DNA from: Pteria penguin
Lineage: Eukaryota; Mollusca; Bivalvia; Pterioida; Pteriidae
NCBI GenBank assembly: GCA_035048485.1
Contig: CM068580.1
Coordinates: forward strand, 35,749,585-35,813,584
Reading direction: 5' to 3'
Length of the DNA stretch: 64,000 nucleotides
Shown here: positions 22,601 to 37,600 of the stretch, in pieces
Position numbering within the stretch: position 1 is the stretch's first letter
How the letters are laid out: every line of letters begins with the position of its first letter
Notes under the pieces: model-generated
Told to the model about the DNA's origin: nothing
The model's database searches: none
Seen by the model: the letters and a program-made list of their open reading frames with translations, nothing else
Program-made: the position numbers and the translations under genes

Positions 22601-25600
22601 TCAGGTTAGAATAAAAAACAACACTTTTTTGCACATCCATTCATGTGATTTTGATATTAAGCATTTCCTTTGTCTCTGCAAGAAGTCATTCAGGGCAACA
22701 AGTTAGTCATTTTCTTTAGGTGGGGCCTTTTGTTGACTGATTTCAAGTCTGGGTCATGAACAACAATTGTTTCAAATATTGTCCAGATCTAACTTAAAAT
22801 TGCCTAATTTCATATGTTGAGTGTTGAGAAACATCTAAAAACTTATTTAGATGTGTAAAGAAATAAAAAAAAAATTTTGAGCACAGCTGGATTTGAACCG
22901 CTACTCTCCATATTTCAATTACCAAGTGGTATATGTACTATTGTGAGAACTGCTTTTTAGACATGGTGGCATTATCTGTTAACCAATTTGGATGAAATTT
23001 ACCAAATTGATAGAGGACTTTTAGTACTTCATGTATTCCATGTTTCATTAAAATCTTTCATGTGGTATAACAGCAGAAGTGAAAAATGTGATTGAATTGT
23101 TCCTATACACCCTCATTTGGAAGTCTTAAAAAATTCATAGAAAATCCAAAAATTGAGATATTGACAAAATTCTTTCAAAGTAACAATCCTTACCATAATT
23201 ATGATCACAATAGTCCATAAGAAATCATCATTATCAATTAACTAGGAAATATGACACTTTTTCTGCATTGAATCACCAAGTCCAAAGAAATGTCGAAAAA
23301 AATTCTAAAATTTGATTTTGGAAGGGAACCAAAATGACAATACATCTTCACTCATCCCTCTAGATCATTTCTATGCATTCTGTTTGTCTCTGTATACAGC
23401 CCGTATGAAAAAGAATATTGTTAAACGAGGGAACTCTTTTGTGACCTACTCTTGACTATGGTGGTGCCACCTGTAAAGAGGTCTGGACGAAAACAACAGA
23501 ATTTGAAGAGGATCATAAGTGACTTATTTCTACCAAGATTTATTAAAATCCTTCTAACAGTTTTGCAGAAAAAGTTGAAAATGTGAAAAATGGCCTAAAC
23601 ACCCCCCCCCTTTTTTTTTTTTTGAAGTCTTAAACGTAAAATTCCTAATTTCATATGTTGAGTGTTGAGAAACATCTAAAAACTTATTTAGATGTGTAAA
23701 AAAAAAAAGAAAATTTTTTTGACCACAGCTGGATTTGAACCGCTACTCTCCATATTTCAATTACCAAGTGGTATATGTACCATTGTGAGACCTACTTTTA
23801 GACATGGTGGCATTATCTGTTAACCAATTTGGATGATCCGCACAAAAAACAAAACCTTTGAAAAGGACTATGAGTACTTGCATCCTACCCAGTTTTATCA
23901 CAATCCTTCAAGTTGTTCTGTAGATCAAGTTGAAGATATGAAAAATTGTCCCCCCCCCCCCCCTTTTCTTGGAAGTCTTAAAAAATTCATAAAAAATTCA
24001 AAAATCGAGATATTGAAAAAATTCCTTCGCACCAGCATTCCTTACCATAGAAATGATTAAATGAAACCAAATGAATGCATCAATGTTTACTAAAAGAAAA
24101 TAATAACTCTTTAATGCATTAAAATAACAAAGTCCAAAATAAAAATGAAAAAACGTCAAAAATTTGATTTCGGAATGGAACCAAAAATATCAACACTTCT
24201 TCCCATATGCCTCTAAATCATTCCTATGCAGTCGGTTTGTCGCTGTATGCACCCGATCTGAATAAGAAGTTTGTCAAAGGAGGGTACCCTCTGTGACCTA
24301 CTTTTGTCTGTGGTGGTGCCACCTGTTCATGGATCCTGACAAAGATGACCACATTTGTCAGGGACCTTGAGTATTTGATGCATGCCAAGTTTCATTGAAT
24401 TCCAGCAAGTGGTTCCGAAGAAAAAGTTCAAACTGTGAAATGTTTACACCAATTATCCCACCCCCCCTTTTTCTTGAAAGTCTTAAAAAATTCATAAAAA
24501 ATCCAAAACATAAAATATTGAAAAATTTTCTTCGCAGTAGTATTTCTTACCATCAAAATGATCAAATTAAACCAAATTAATGCATCAATGTTTACTAAAA
24601 GAAAAAAATACCTCTTTTCTGCATTAAAACTACCAAGTACAAAAAAACGTCAAAAAAACGTCAAAAATTTGATTTCGGAACGGAACCAAAAATAACAACA
24701 CTTCTTCACACATCCCTCTAGATCATTCCTATGCATTCGGTTTGTCTCTGTATGCCCCCGGTCTGAAGAAGAAGTTTGTCAAAGGAGGGTACCCTCTTTG
24801 ACCTACTTTTGCCTGTGGTGGCGCCACCTGTTGATGAATCCGGACGAAAAACAACAACACTTGTAGGGGACTATGAGTACTACATGCTTATCAAGTTTCA
24901 TCAAATTCTGTTCAGTGGTTCTGGAGAAGAAGTCGAAAATGTGAAAAGTTAACGACGGACGACGGACGACAGACGACGGACGACGGACGGTGATTGATCA
25001 CAATAGCTCACTTGAGCCTTTGGCTCAGGTGAGCTAAAAAGTCAACATTAAATACCATAAATGTACAAAGAAACACAAAACAGCCAACACTATATACCCG
25101 AAATATATAAAGACACACCGAATAGCCAACACTAAATACCCAAAATATATAGATTCACAAAATAGTCAACACTATATACCCGAAATATATAAAGATACAC
25201 AAAACAGCCAACACTATATACCCGAAATATATAAAGAAACACAAAATAGTCAACACTATATACTCGAAATATATAAAGAAACACAAAATAGTCAACACTA
25301 TATACCCGAAAAATATAAAGATACACAAAATAGCCAACACTATATACTCGAAATATATAAAGATACACAAAATAGTCAACACTATATAGCTGAAATATAT
25401 AAAGATACACAAAATAGCCAACACTATATACCCGAAATATATAAAGAAACATAAAATAGTCAACACTATATACCCGAAATATATAAAGACACACAAAACA
25501 GCCAACACTATATACCCGAAATATATAAAGAAACACAAAATAGTCAACACTATATGCATGAGAGGGAAGTGAAACAACACATTATAGAAATGATCACAGA

Positions 25601-28600
25601 CATGCAATATCAGAAGATAAGTCTAAAAATAGAAAAGCTAACATCGTACCTGTCTACGTCAAAGAAATCACAGCAATATAAACTGATATTCCGGTGGTCT
25701 GTGGACTACAAAAAGTATTTGAAAAGGAGGTTATATGTATATATCACAGTGCATCATTAATCATTAAATTCAAACACATATCATTCATCGCTTAGAGAAA
25801 ACATGTTAAAAGTTGAGAAATTTCTACTCTATGCATGATCGTAGCATGCTAATTGCAATCTTTTCACAATAACCTGGGTTTGTTACACGTTAAGCCAACA
25901 GTATTGTACTTAAATGGTGATGACATCTGCCTGGTGCATTGCCCAGTGATTTTGGTTTATGCAACAAACCAAACGAAGCAGTGGAGAATCTTGCCAACGC
26001 TTAACGTTATATGGGATATCAGTTTACCGTCTCATGCAAAAGATAGCACATTATCGTATCACAGATTGGGCTCTTACCCAGGAACCCTTGACCCCAAATC
26101 AAGTATGCTGAGCTACATTGACTCTAGTCCCAAACATCTGACCCAAGCATATAAACTAAGTTTCTTGTATTAATATGACAATTCAGCATAACCGTGAGTA
26201 AATTTTCTTTCTACAGATCGACAAATTAGTGAAACATAAAGTGGGCATTATGCCAGAGATACATATGGGCGTTGTATTGATTTTAGGTGTGACGTTCAAT
26301 GGAACAAGTCATATTATAAATCTAAATAAAACCTGAAGTTTTATATAAATTGTGAATTCAACTAGAATGACGAAAGGCTTGTCAGTAAGTAAAAACAAAT
26401 AAATAAACAAACAATCAATGACGCATTTCGGTTGCAATATGACTAAGATCATGGTGACATGAAAGAATAGTATATAGAAAAAGACATATTTCTAATGCAT
26501 AAAAGATGATCATGCAAAATGTAAAAGAATAAATTTAAGACTGAAGTTAACTGAGGACTAAAATCCCAAATAATTGTCAGATTTCGAGGCGATCTGTCCC
26601 ATCTTCAGGACAAAATAAATACAAACGCAAAGAAAGACAAACACAAAAAGAAAATGTCATTCATTGCTTGTAATCACAACATGACATTTGAAGTTTTTCA
26701 TATCGTTTTATTGTATCAGTTTGTTTAGTGCTTTATACATAACCGATTTTTAAACATGTTTTATATATTGTTCTGTATTTTACCAAATTCACACCTAAAT
26801 TCATTTCATTCGGTAATTTTATCTACTCATATTTTGTATCATATTATCTTAAAGTTATTTTGGTTATTGCTGCATTGTTGTTAAGATTCTTTTGTCCAGC
26901 GTATCATTTTAACATATTTTCATACAATACCTGTGAATTTTATGCAAACGTGATAGCTATAAAGAAAACTATTTATCCCTCTATGAACCATATGCTACTT
27001 GATATTTTACCTTTAATTAACTTTCGTAACATGACGAATGTTATTATAGAGGGTTTAAGTAAAGTGCTATGGATATCAGGGTCTGAATGCTTATTAACGT
27101 TTTGTTACATATTCATACAAGCTATATTTTGTGACTTTGTCACTGACTATCAACACTAGTAATTAATGCATGTGTATTCTAATATTTCTTTCATTTTTGA
27201 GAACGCTTTTTACAGCTGTTGCCAGTACTTATTTCATCCTGATTTATTTAAATTCGATATGTACAGTGCTATTATTTTCTACAAGCGTTGTTTCTTTTCG
27301 TTTCCATTATTATTATTATTATAAGTCGCAATTTGGGGGTATTTATTCTATACTTGATTTACATCTAGGTTTACCTATTTATTTAACATAGTATTGAATA
27401 TTTGAAACTTATCCTTACACTTTATCAACCAAACGTAGATAACGTACATACTTTGAATAGTTTGCCTTGGCACTTTTTGAGTGATTCTGTAGTAAACGGT
27501 ATATCCTGCTCTTGAAAGAATTCTATACATCCCTTCTCCACAGCCTCTAGTCCAACCACCTCATGTCCTTTGTCTGATAGCCTTCAAAAATAATTAGAGA
27601 AAAGCTATCGTTGAATTATTTTGTGTATCACGTTTTCACTGACATAACTCATTATTTTTCATAAAGGTAGTGCAAATTAATAACTGTTCATCGTTATACA
27701 ACAATAATAGATGGAACGCACATAGATTGCGGCGTCATTTATTATGGAGAAGACTGACGACATAGCTACACTCAAAATGGCTTCCTTTCTTTTAATTATC
27801 AAATTTTAGTTTTTATGATCAACTCATGAAGAGGATGGAGTGAAAACAGTATATTAATGTCTCCATATAATTTTTAAGTCTGATGTATGTTTGACTGAAT
27901 ATATATGAGAGTTATCGTAAGGAATCTAAATTCTCACCATTTCATATCTAGAGACTTCCCACACAAAGGTATAAAGAATCGCAGCTTTTGTTTCCCTTGA
28001 GTGAGTGTTGGAAAATGTTTGATTAACATCCTAGCAAGAAGTACACGTTAAAATTAGTGTGCTAATTACTGAATACAATATGACATGCAAGAAATAAACA
28101 CGTTAAACATATAAGAAACAAAATATGCTCAAAGTACAATACATTTACTAGAGACAAAATAAGAATTACTGAACAATTATTCGTAAATCAATTACAAATA
28201 CAGTGGTTTTTCAGTTTATTTAACAAAATTCAAAATTATTACTCCGAGAATTTTAGGAATTTTAATTAACCTTGTAAGAAAAACTTGAACAACATTTAAC
28301 ATTTATCCAATAAAAAATATATAATTCTTCTTAAATTTTCAGCAAACCGGCCTTTTTCATGAGAAAATATGTATATTCATACATGATGTCAAAAAATAAA
28401 AAAGAATATACATGCATATTGAATTATATATATAAAACATAAATAACATTTAGTAGATATCATGTATATCCTATCAGGAATAGACATACATGATGTCAAG
28501 ATGGATATTACATAGCGCTAGTACTATTTATGTCATTTTCTCTTAAAAATAATTGATATTTAGAATTGATTGTGTGATAGTATGATTAGGATTTTGATTT

Positions 28601-31600
28601 AGAATTCTGAGTCTTGAAAAAGACCACGTGGCTGGAAGTGAGAAGAGTTTTATCTTTTTCGGATTTCTACATACTTCCCTTGGGAGGAATTTATTGGACA
28701 ATTTAACATTTAACAACTACAAGACCATACACAGGACTGCTAAATACGCATCAGGTCTTAACGGTCTCCTGAGTAAGCAAATCTTCCGATTAAAATTCCA
28801 ATGACTTTTTTATCCACTCGTGCATTTAGCAAAAATATATAAATAAATAAAACAGCTACCAAACAAAATAAAATCAAACAGTTGGTATGAAATCACCGAT
28901 ATTTCGACATTCCGAACTGGTTTCATCCAAGACACATCCATTCAACACTTCTGAAGTGTTGTGTAATGGCTATAATGCTGTATTATATGTTCTCCTGCAA
29001 TCCGCCATGTAATAACTAAACACCATTCTTTAAATACATAATAAATAAATTTGAAATGGTTGTACTCCTTCTTCGATTTGATGTACACAGATAATTTCAA
29101 TAAAAATGGTCTTCCTGTTATGAAATTAAAAATAAAAGAGACGGCTTAAAATGATTTACTTAACAAAACATACCCAAAACGTATCAAAAATTTCATTCTG
29201 GAGTAAAATCATAAGTAACAACATTTCTTCATTCTTGATATGGTTGAAGAACAACCAAACTTGTAGTTGACCATGACAGTATCATTAATACCAAGTTTGA
29301 TAAAAAATATCACTGAGAAGTTGAAAATGTCTTACAAATGTTTTACGAACGACTTACGACTAACAACGCGTGACGATGGACAAAACGTGATCACCATAGG
29401 TAACCTGATCCTTTGGCTACGGTGACCTTAAGATACGCCAGTATTTTTATAAGCTGAATATTTTGAAAGGTAAATTTTTAAACATTTTAACTGTTCTTAC
29501 TTAAACATAAGCATCATGTAATCTGAACAAGCAAATTCAGAGATTGTGGTCCCCCGCTTTGGGGGTTCTTTCAGTAAAGGTGCAGTGATCTGTGACATAT
29601 TGTCACGGTTGTGCATGTCTACAGATACACATGCCAAATATGAAGACTCTACGTCTTACGGTTAAAAAGTTGCATTGAAGTAGGTCAAACATCACGGTCA
29701 AGGTCACATGATAAAAAATTCTGGTACCAACGGATAGGTATTGCAATTAAGGACACACATGCCAAATATGAAGGCCCTAAGTCTTAGTTAAAAAGTTATG
29801 ACCAAGGTTAAAGTTTTTGTGACAGACGGACGGACAGACAGACAGACGAATCAAATTTAATGTCCCCACGCTTTCGTGAAAAGTGGAGGACAAAACTTTT
29901 AAAGAGTTCAAACTTATCGAGAGTTTTCCATATTAGTTTCAACCATAATTGAAATAGCTGAGTAAAGTAAAGTAATACCAGATTATCATTGAAGAATTGT
30001 GTAAAGGAGAGACTTCCGAAAATTGATGAATATAACGTGGATATAACATATATACACATTGTATGATATATAACAGTAGCCTGTCACACAAAGAATTTGA
30101 AGATAATTAAGTATCATTTTCAGAGGTAATCTATTATAAAGTGGGGGAAAGTTTTTCGGTTGAACATCATAACCCCTCAATTCTTCTTATGCCTATGAAA
30201 AAGAATACAAAAGATACAAGCAACTAAGCTGGTAAGCAAATCAATTATCGATAAAATTTGACAAATAATACTGTCAGCAGAAACAGCATCTACAGCACTT
30301 ACATCTACAGTATCTTCTTGGAATTATTTCAATAAGCCGCCATATTTGTTCTAAATTTTTTATCTTGCAACAAAAACTACACTAAGGAGTAGTATTTAGC
30401 AGTCGTAAAATACGATGAATATTTTACTCATAAATATCAAAATGTGTGTGTAGGTGTGTGTGTGGGTGTGTGTGTGTGAAACGGAACCTGATGGTAAGTT
30501 TTCTCTGATGGCCATTCTATAAAACTTTTAAATATGTATCACTCATGAGACGAAAGTTTATTTCGAAAGATCTGTGTTATATACAATAAGTGGTATGTGC
30601 TACATACGGATGAACTTTCGGCATATGGAACTGTGTCTGTGATTTTCCCCATCTAAATTCCCAGTCCTTTACCGTCATGTTGGAGGTGTCGTCATAATCT
30701 CCAAACTGATTCAGTTTTTTCTTTTCTAAAGTAAATATAAGGAATCAAAATTTTGTTTAAAATCTTAATAGTAACAATTCACAAACTGAGATCATATAAA
30801 TTCATTCACTGAGAAAGCTAATGAGGTTTTTTTCACTTTATTCATAATCAAATATGAATTTGTAAGATGCACACTGCGCCAAAAGCAATGTAAGTATCTT
30901 CAATCGTATTACGTTGATCAGCTAAGTAAAAACATTTCACTTTGGAACAGATAGTCACTTGATATTTTAAATACGAAAGACACGTGTGCATGTCATGAAA
31001 TATATTCATTTCATACAGTATCATTGAAGATAAGTTAGTTTCAAATTTTGAATCATGTTGTCATCTAAATTCTCCCTACATAAGCACGACTTATGGGGTA
31101 TCCGTAATGGTGGATCAGAAATTATCCCAGGATACATAATACCAAGTATTACAGTCAGCTTACGCTAAAAGTATGCAGATTAAAACATACTCCATTTGTG
31201 GATATCAAGATGTGTTGACAATTCTCACCTTTAAATTTTAATATACTAACTAAATAATCCTACTGTGGATTTCCATAGTTAGCCTTTGAGTTTTACTATA
31301 GAAACCAGTTGCCGAAATGCACATATGGTGCAATAAATTAATACAGGTATATATGATCTAATACTCATTGTATCACGTTTTTCAACGTATTATTCATCAT
31401 GCCTACGATGAATTTCCGACTACTGGAATCTACCATTCGTATTTAAACTGAGGAGGGTCAAAGGTTCCGACAATTTTCGTCGGGTTCCAAAATAATTAAA
31501 CGCCTTTGTTATAGACAATATGATTCGGAGATCATCAGACTCTAAGTTTTGTATTGGGCCCCTCTACAGCCTTATACAGACTTTCACTTGAACGTTGCAC

Positions 31601-34600
31601 GGTGACTAACAGGGCAGTGGAGACTAAATGAGGGGCCTTGTTGAAACCTCCTTCAGAGGAGACTCAATTATAAACATCGCCCCTTCTAACTTTTAGTCAG
31701 CACTCCTCCTACAGATCATGGGTCTGAGCTCGCTTCAAGACTGTTTTCTCATTTTGAGGTCGCTTTATATATTTTTGATACTATAACGTTTTTCGGCATT
31801 ACTATACCTATTTATATATTTTTATGACCTCTCAATTTGAGATACTTGTAGACCCTTGGTCTCTATTTGGAGAAATATTTATATTTTTGAATGTGTCCTT
31901 TGATTATTCTGCTGTTGTGGTTAGTGGGAAGGTGGCCCCGTAAACCGGTTATCCACACCAATTAATTTACGATTGTCATATCAAATGACCGTCCTAAGTT
32001 GGTATAGCAACTGCTCTATAATCGAATATTTTTGTGATGTCCCTGTGTGTATTTTATATAATTACATTATGTGCTGTATATTTCCGTGGTGACTTCTGTA
32101 ATACGGCTGAGCCAGTCACTTTTCTTTCGTCCAAAATGCTCATTTTACACAGATGTTACTTTCTATACCTTTCTTTATGTTTCGAAATAAAAACCTGTCC
32201 AATATTTGGAGTAATATAATTGCTTATGAACGTATATTTCAATTCATAAGAATCAATTTTGCCCTGCGGTGTTTATTTTTAATATACATGTATGTATCTG
32301 TTTCATTCATGACATAAAGAACATAAAGTATTTATCAGAATTCAAATAAAGAGTGAGATACAGATATACTATATCTATATGCCGTTGTAATTATCACATC
32401 AAAAATCAATATGATTATAGACATTAAATTACTGATATATCTTCAGCACGTGTCTCTTGCTGTAATGATTCTAGACAATGAATTACTGAAATATCTTCAG
32501 TATGTGTTCTCTAAACTTTAATTGTTAACGCATTCTTTATGTATACTATAACAATTAAACATAGCAGATGTCTATATTTAGATATGATTTTGTAAATACA
32601 TTTTTATTTTTGTGGCTGTCAATCAAGGGTTGACTGATAAGGTAAGAGATTGATACCTGTTTTAAATCCCAATTTTCTGTATAAGGCAATGTAATATCAA
32701 AAGATGGTACGGCAGGTGGTTTAGTGAATTCTTTAATTACGGTGTTGGAGAAGAACGTCAGTAATATGACCAGTCTGATACCACCAGCTGTAGTAACATT
32801 TCGTCTTATACATGATCGGTTTATAAGTAAATTTGATACGATTGTTGTATACCAAATCCAAAAGACGTAACACAATTCTATTAATATGTTAAGAATTTAG
32901 AAATCCTTTCGTATGGGCTCTTTTTAGTATCTTGTTTACCACCTGTGAGACAAGTAGACAGGTACCGATAATTTACATTGTGATATATTACTATATAGTA
33001 CCATGTCACTTTACTCGGTATATCCAAATACATTGTGATATATTACTATATAGCATCAAGTCATGTAACTCGGTATATCGGAATATATTGTGATATATTA
33101 CTATATAGTATCAGGTCATGTAACTCGGTATATCGGAATATATTGTGATATATTACTATATAGTATCATATCATATTTCTCGGTATATCGGAAGCCGAAA
33201 TGGCATAGTGGTATCGCGCTCGCCTTCTAATCGGTAGGTCGGGGTTCGAGTCCCGCTCTGGTCATGCCGGTGTCCTGTACTTCGGATGAGACAGTAAAAA
33301 CCGAGTACCATGTCACTTTACTCGGTATATCAAAATATATTGTGACATATTACTATATAGTATCATGTCACATTACTCGGTACATCGGAATATATTGTGA
33401 TATATTACTATATAGTATCATGTCACATTACTCGGTACATCGGAATATATTGTGATATATTACTATATAGTATCATGTCATGTTACTCGATATATCGGAA
33501 TATATTGTGATATATTACTATGTAGTATCATGTCATATTACTCGGTATATCGGAATATGTTGTGATGTATTACTATATAGTATCATGTCATATTACTTGG
33601 TATATCGGAATATATTGTGACATAATACTATATAGTATCATGTCATATTACTCGGTATATCGGAATATATTGTGATATATTACTATATAGTATCAAAGAA
33701 AAAAGAGGAGTTACTGGCTCAGTTATGTGGCAGAAGTCACCATAGAGCTATACAATACATGAATATAAATAATATACTAGAACATATATCACATTACAAA
33801 AATATTTGATTGTAGTGCAATTACGATACCGACTTAGGACGGTCATTTAAATTGACAAAAGCCAAACAAATGGTGTGGTTAACCGGTTTACGGGCCCACC
33901 TTCCCACTCACCGTAACAGCAGAACAATCAAAGGACGTACATTTAATAATTTATAAATAATCCTCCAAGTAAAGAACAAGGGTCAACAGGTATCGCATAT
34001 TGAGAGGTCATAAAAATATAAACACGTAAGGTATTGTAAAATACATAATGGTATAAAAATATATGCGACATCAACATGATAAACCGTGCTCTGTCAGTCT
34101 GAAAGCGAGCTAAGACCCTAGATCTGTAGGAGTCCCGACTAACAGTCAGAGGGGACGAGGTTCAGGACCATGTCTCCTCTGAAAGAGGTTTGGACAAGGC
34201 CCGTCATATAGTCCCCACCGCACTGTTAGTCAGCGTGCAACGTTCAAGTAAAAGTCTGCATAAGGCTGTAGAGGGGCCAAATACAAGACCTATAGTCTTT
34301 TTGATGATCTCAATATCATATTGTCTATTTATAAGACGTTTGATTATTTTATTACATGATAAATTAACGTTATCGGAGCCTTTTACTTTCCTTAGTTTAT
34401 ATACGAGATCACCGTAAAAATAAGGAGTAACAATATAACAAGTCATATTACTCAGTATATCGGAGTATATTGTGATATATTACTATGTAGTATCATGTCA
34501 TGTTACTTGGTATATCGGAATATATTGTGATATATTACTATATAGTATCAAGTCATGTTACTCAGTATATCGGAATATATTGTGATATATTACTATATAG

Positions 34601-37600
34601 TATCAAGTCATGTTACTCGGTATATCGGAATATGTTGTGATATATTACTATATAGTATCATGTCATGTTACTCAGTATATCGGAATATATTGTGATATAT
34701 TAATATATAGTATCAAGTCATGTTACTCGGTATATCGGAATATATTGTGACGCATTACTATATAGTATCAAGTCATGTTACTCGGTATATCGGAATATAT
34801 TGTGACGCATTACTATACAGTATCAAGTCATGTTACTCAGTATATCGGAATATATTACAGGTATTCAAATTCTCCATTTGTTCAAAATCATGAGACCTAT
34901 CACAATTTTTATCATAAATTAATTTCTTTTATTAAAAATAAGATTTTCATAAAATATCACAACATAGATTGGGGGGTGTATAATATTGTTATGATAAATT
35001 GGGCCTGTGGTCAATTCTAGACTGATTGATTTTTGTTTTTTGTTTTACGTCACACCACTAATATTTCACGTATATGGTGACGGCATCTGCCTGATGCGGG
35101 GCATACAAATTTTGACCTTTGCAACGGACCCACCCGAAGCAGTGAGGGATCTTTAACTTGCCATGCATACCACGACATGGGACCTCGGATTTTACTGTCT
35201 CATCCAAAAGACATGACACCGGCATGACCAGAGCGGGACTCGAACCCCGGCCTCCCGATCAGGAATCCGACGCGATACCAGTAGGCCACGCCGGCTTGGT
35301 CAATTCTAGATGTCCTGTGATAAAAGCAATATGCTAAATCATAACTTTATCCATGGTCCTATTTAAAAGGCCATCGTAATGCAATTGACTATTTTCATTA
35401 AATTTGAAATAACGGTTATTTAGGATTTTAAACGCATTTGGCCTATTTCTTGATCCGTTTATCGTACTTTTCATTTCCAAATAAGATAAATCGTACGAGA
35501 TTTCAATGAATGATTTAAAGGGACGCGATTGATATGAAAGCGTGTAGATCACACGTTAGTGAGATTTGCTGAGTCACGATTAGGGCTTACGACCTCGTGC
35601 GGATCATGAACGCATATTGCACCGTCATAGTGAGAGGAAATTTCATCGCGTAGTCCAACTTAAACTCTATTTACACGTTCCTTTCTCTACAAAGCTGTAA
35701 AGCGATTATCTAGCTTACAAAATAACTTAAAGAATGTGAATTAATACAAATATACATAGATACTAATTCTTGTATGAGCTTGTTCAGAGCATATTTCTAA
35801 GATATTGTTCATAAACAATCATCCCATCCATCAACTGTGTGTGTTTCATGTGATTTTCAAACATGATATTCCAAAAGATTTAAATTGTTGAATAATTTCG
35901 AGGAGAAGAATTAAACTCGACCCATTTATTTGACACGATATGCTTAATTAAATACTTCATTAATTGTTGCATCCATTAAATCACATACCACATTTAAAAA
36001 AAATTCCGTTATTGATTCCTCAAACATTCCTTTCTATAAGTATACGAGTATACAGAAAGAACTTGTATTTATGTATTGCATAATAATATACCATAAAATG
36101 AAGATATTTATTTTCATGTATAATAAGATCATGGATAAAAGTTATTTAGTACATGCATTCCAAAATTAGTGAAACCGAACTGTGGAAATCAATTTATACT
36201 TATGAGTAGTAGAGCATCTATAGTGAATTAATTGACAGTGCCATAGAGTAGACCTTCAATCAGTAACCCCCTCCCCTTTGGAAGATGTGGATTTATTATT
36301 GTTTTACGTCACTCCACGGATTTTTCTCCTCTATATGTTGACGGTATCTGCCCGATATTTTGCAAAGAATTTATACCTTTGCAACAGACCAACCGGATGC
36401 CGTGAGGACTTTTATGTGTCTCGCCTACCGTGACACAGGACATCGGGTTTCACTATTTTATCCGAATTACAAGACATTAGTGTACCTACAGCGAGAGTTA
36501 AAACAGAACTTCTCTGTCACGCGTTTAGTGCCCTATTCTCTTAATTAACCGGCTTTCTTCTTCTGGAGAAAACTTCAATTAACATAAAGCATATAAAGCA
36601 GACTATCTCCCTTATTGACCATAGAAGATTTTTGCTCCACCAATGTTTGGGTTGATCTGCTATATAGCAATACTTCTCGAAGGAGTGAGTTTAATCTTCT
36701 ATTTAGCAATACTTCCCCACTGGCAGACTTAGACCTGCTCTTTAGCAGTACCTCCCCAACCTTCCCAATAGGAGAGTTATATCTGCTCTTTAGCAATACT
36801 TTCCCAATGGGAGAGTTATATCTGCTCTTTAGGAATACCTTCCCAATGGGAGAGTTATATCTGCTCTTTAGCAATACCTCCCCATGGGAGTTATATCTGC
36901 TATTTAGCAATACCGTCCCAATGGGATAGTTATAACTGCTATTTAGCAGTAACTCCGCAATGATAGCTATAACTGTTACTTAGCAGTACCTTCCCAATGG
37001 GAGTTGTATCTGCTATTTAGCAATACTTCCCCAATGGGATCTGCTATTTAGCAGTACCTCCCCAACGGGAGAGTTATAACTGCTATTTAGCAATACCTCC
37101 CCAATGGGATCTGCTATTTAGCAGTACCTCCCCAACGGGAGAATTATAACTGCTGTCTAGCAATACCTCCCCAATGGGATCTGCTATTTAGCAGTACCTC
37201 CCCAACGGGAGAGTTATATCTGCTCTCTAGCAGTACCTCCCTAATGGGATCTGCTTAGCAGTACCTCGCCAACGGGAGAGTTATATCTGCTATTTAGCAG
37301 TACCTCCCCAATGTGAGAGTTAGATCTACTATTTAACAGTATCTTCTCCTTGAAAAAGTCATATTTGCTATTTAGCAGTACCTACCCTATGGGAGTTTGA
37401 TCTGGTATATAGCAATACCTTTCAATGGCTGGGTTTGATTTGCTATGTAGCAGTTCGATTCATTCTTTTCTCCGTACCGCACATCTAACGCAAAATGACT
37501 ATCAAGGCAATTCAACAAGTACGAGTTGTTCCCCTTGAATAACATTGTATATAATTAAGGTGGTTTTGTGGTTAGCCTAAGTACCTTCCTGTTAACGTCA

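Noticed and set aside
25132..25607. Hydrophobic repeat frames resembling a membrane protein
   Set aside because: Read-through of the 42-bp minisatellite; both overlapping frames look hydrophobic because the unit is AT-rich.
33193..33270. Functional tRNA gene
   Set aside because: Boxes A and B are present, but the sequence continues into a SINE body seen elsewhere, and the acceptor arms do not pair well.
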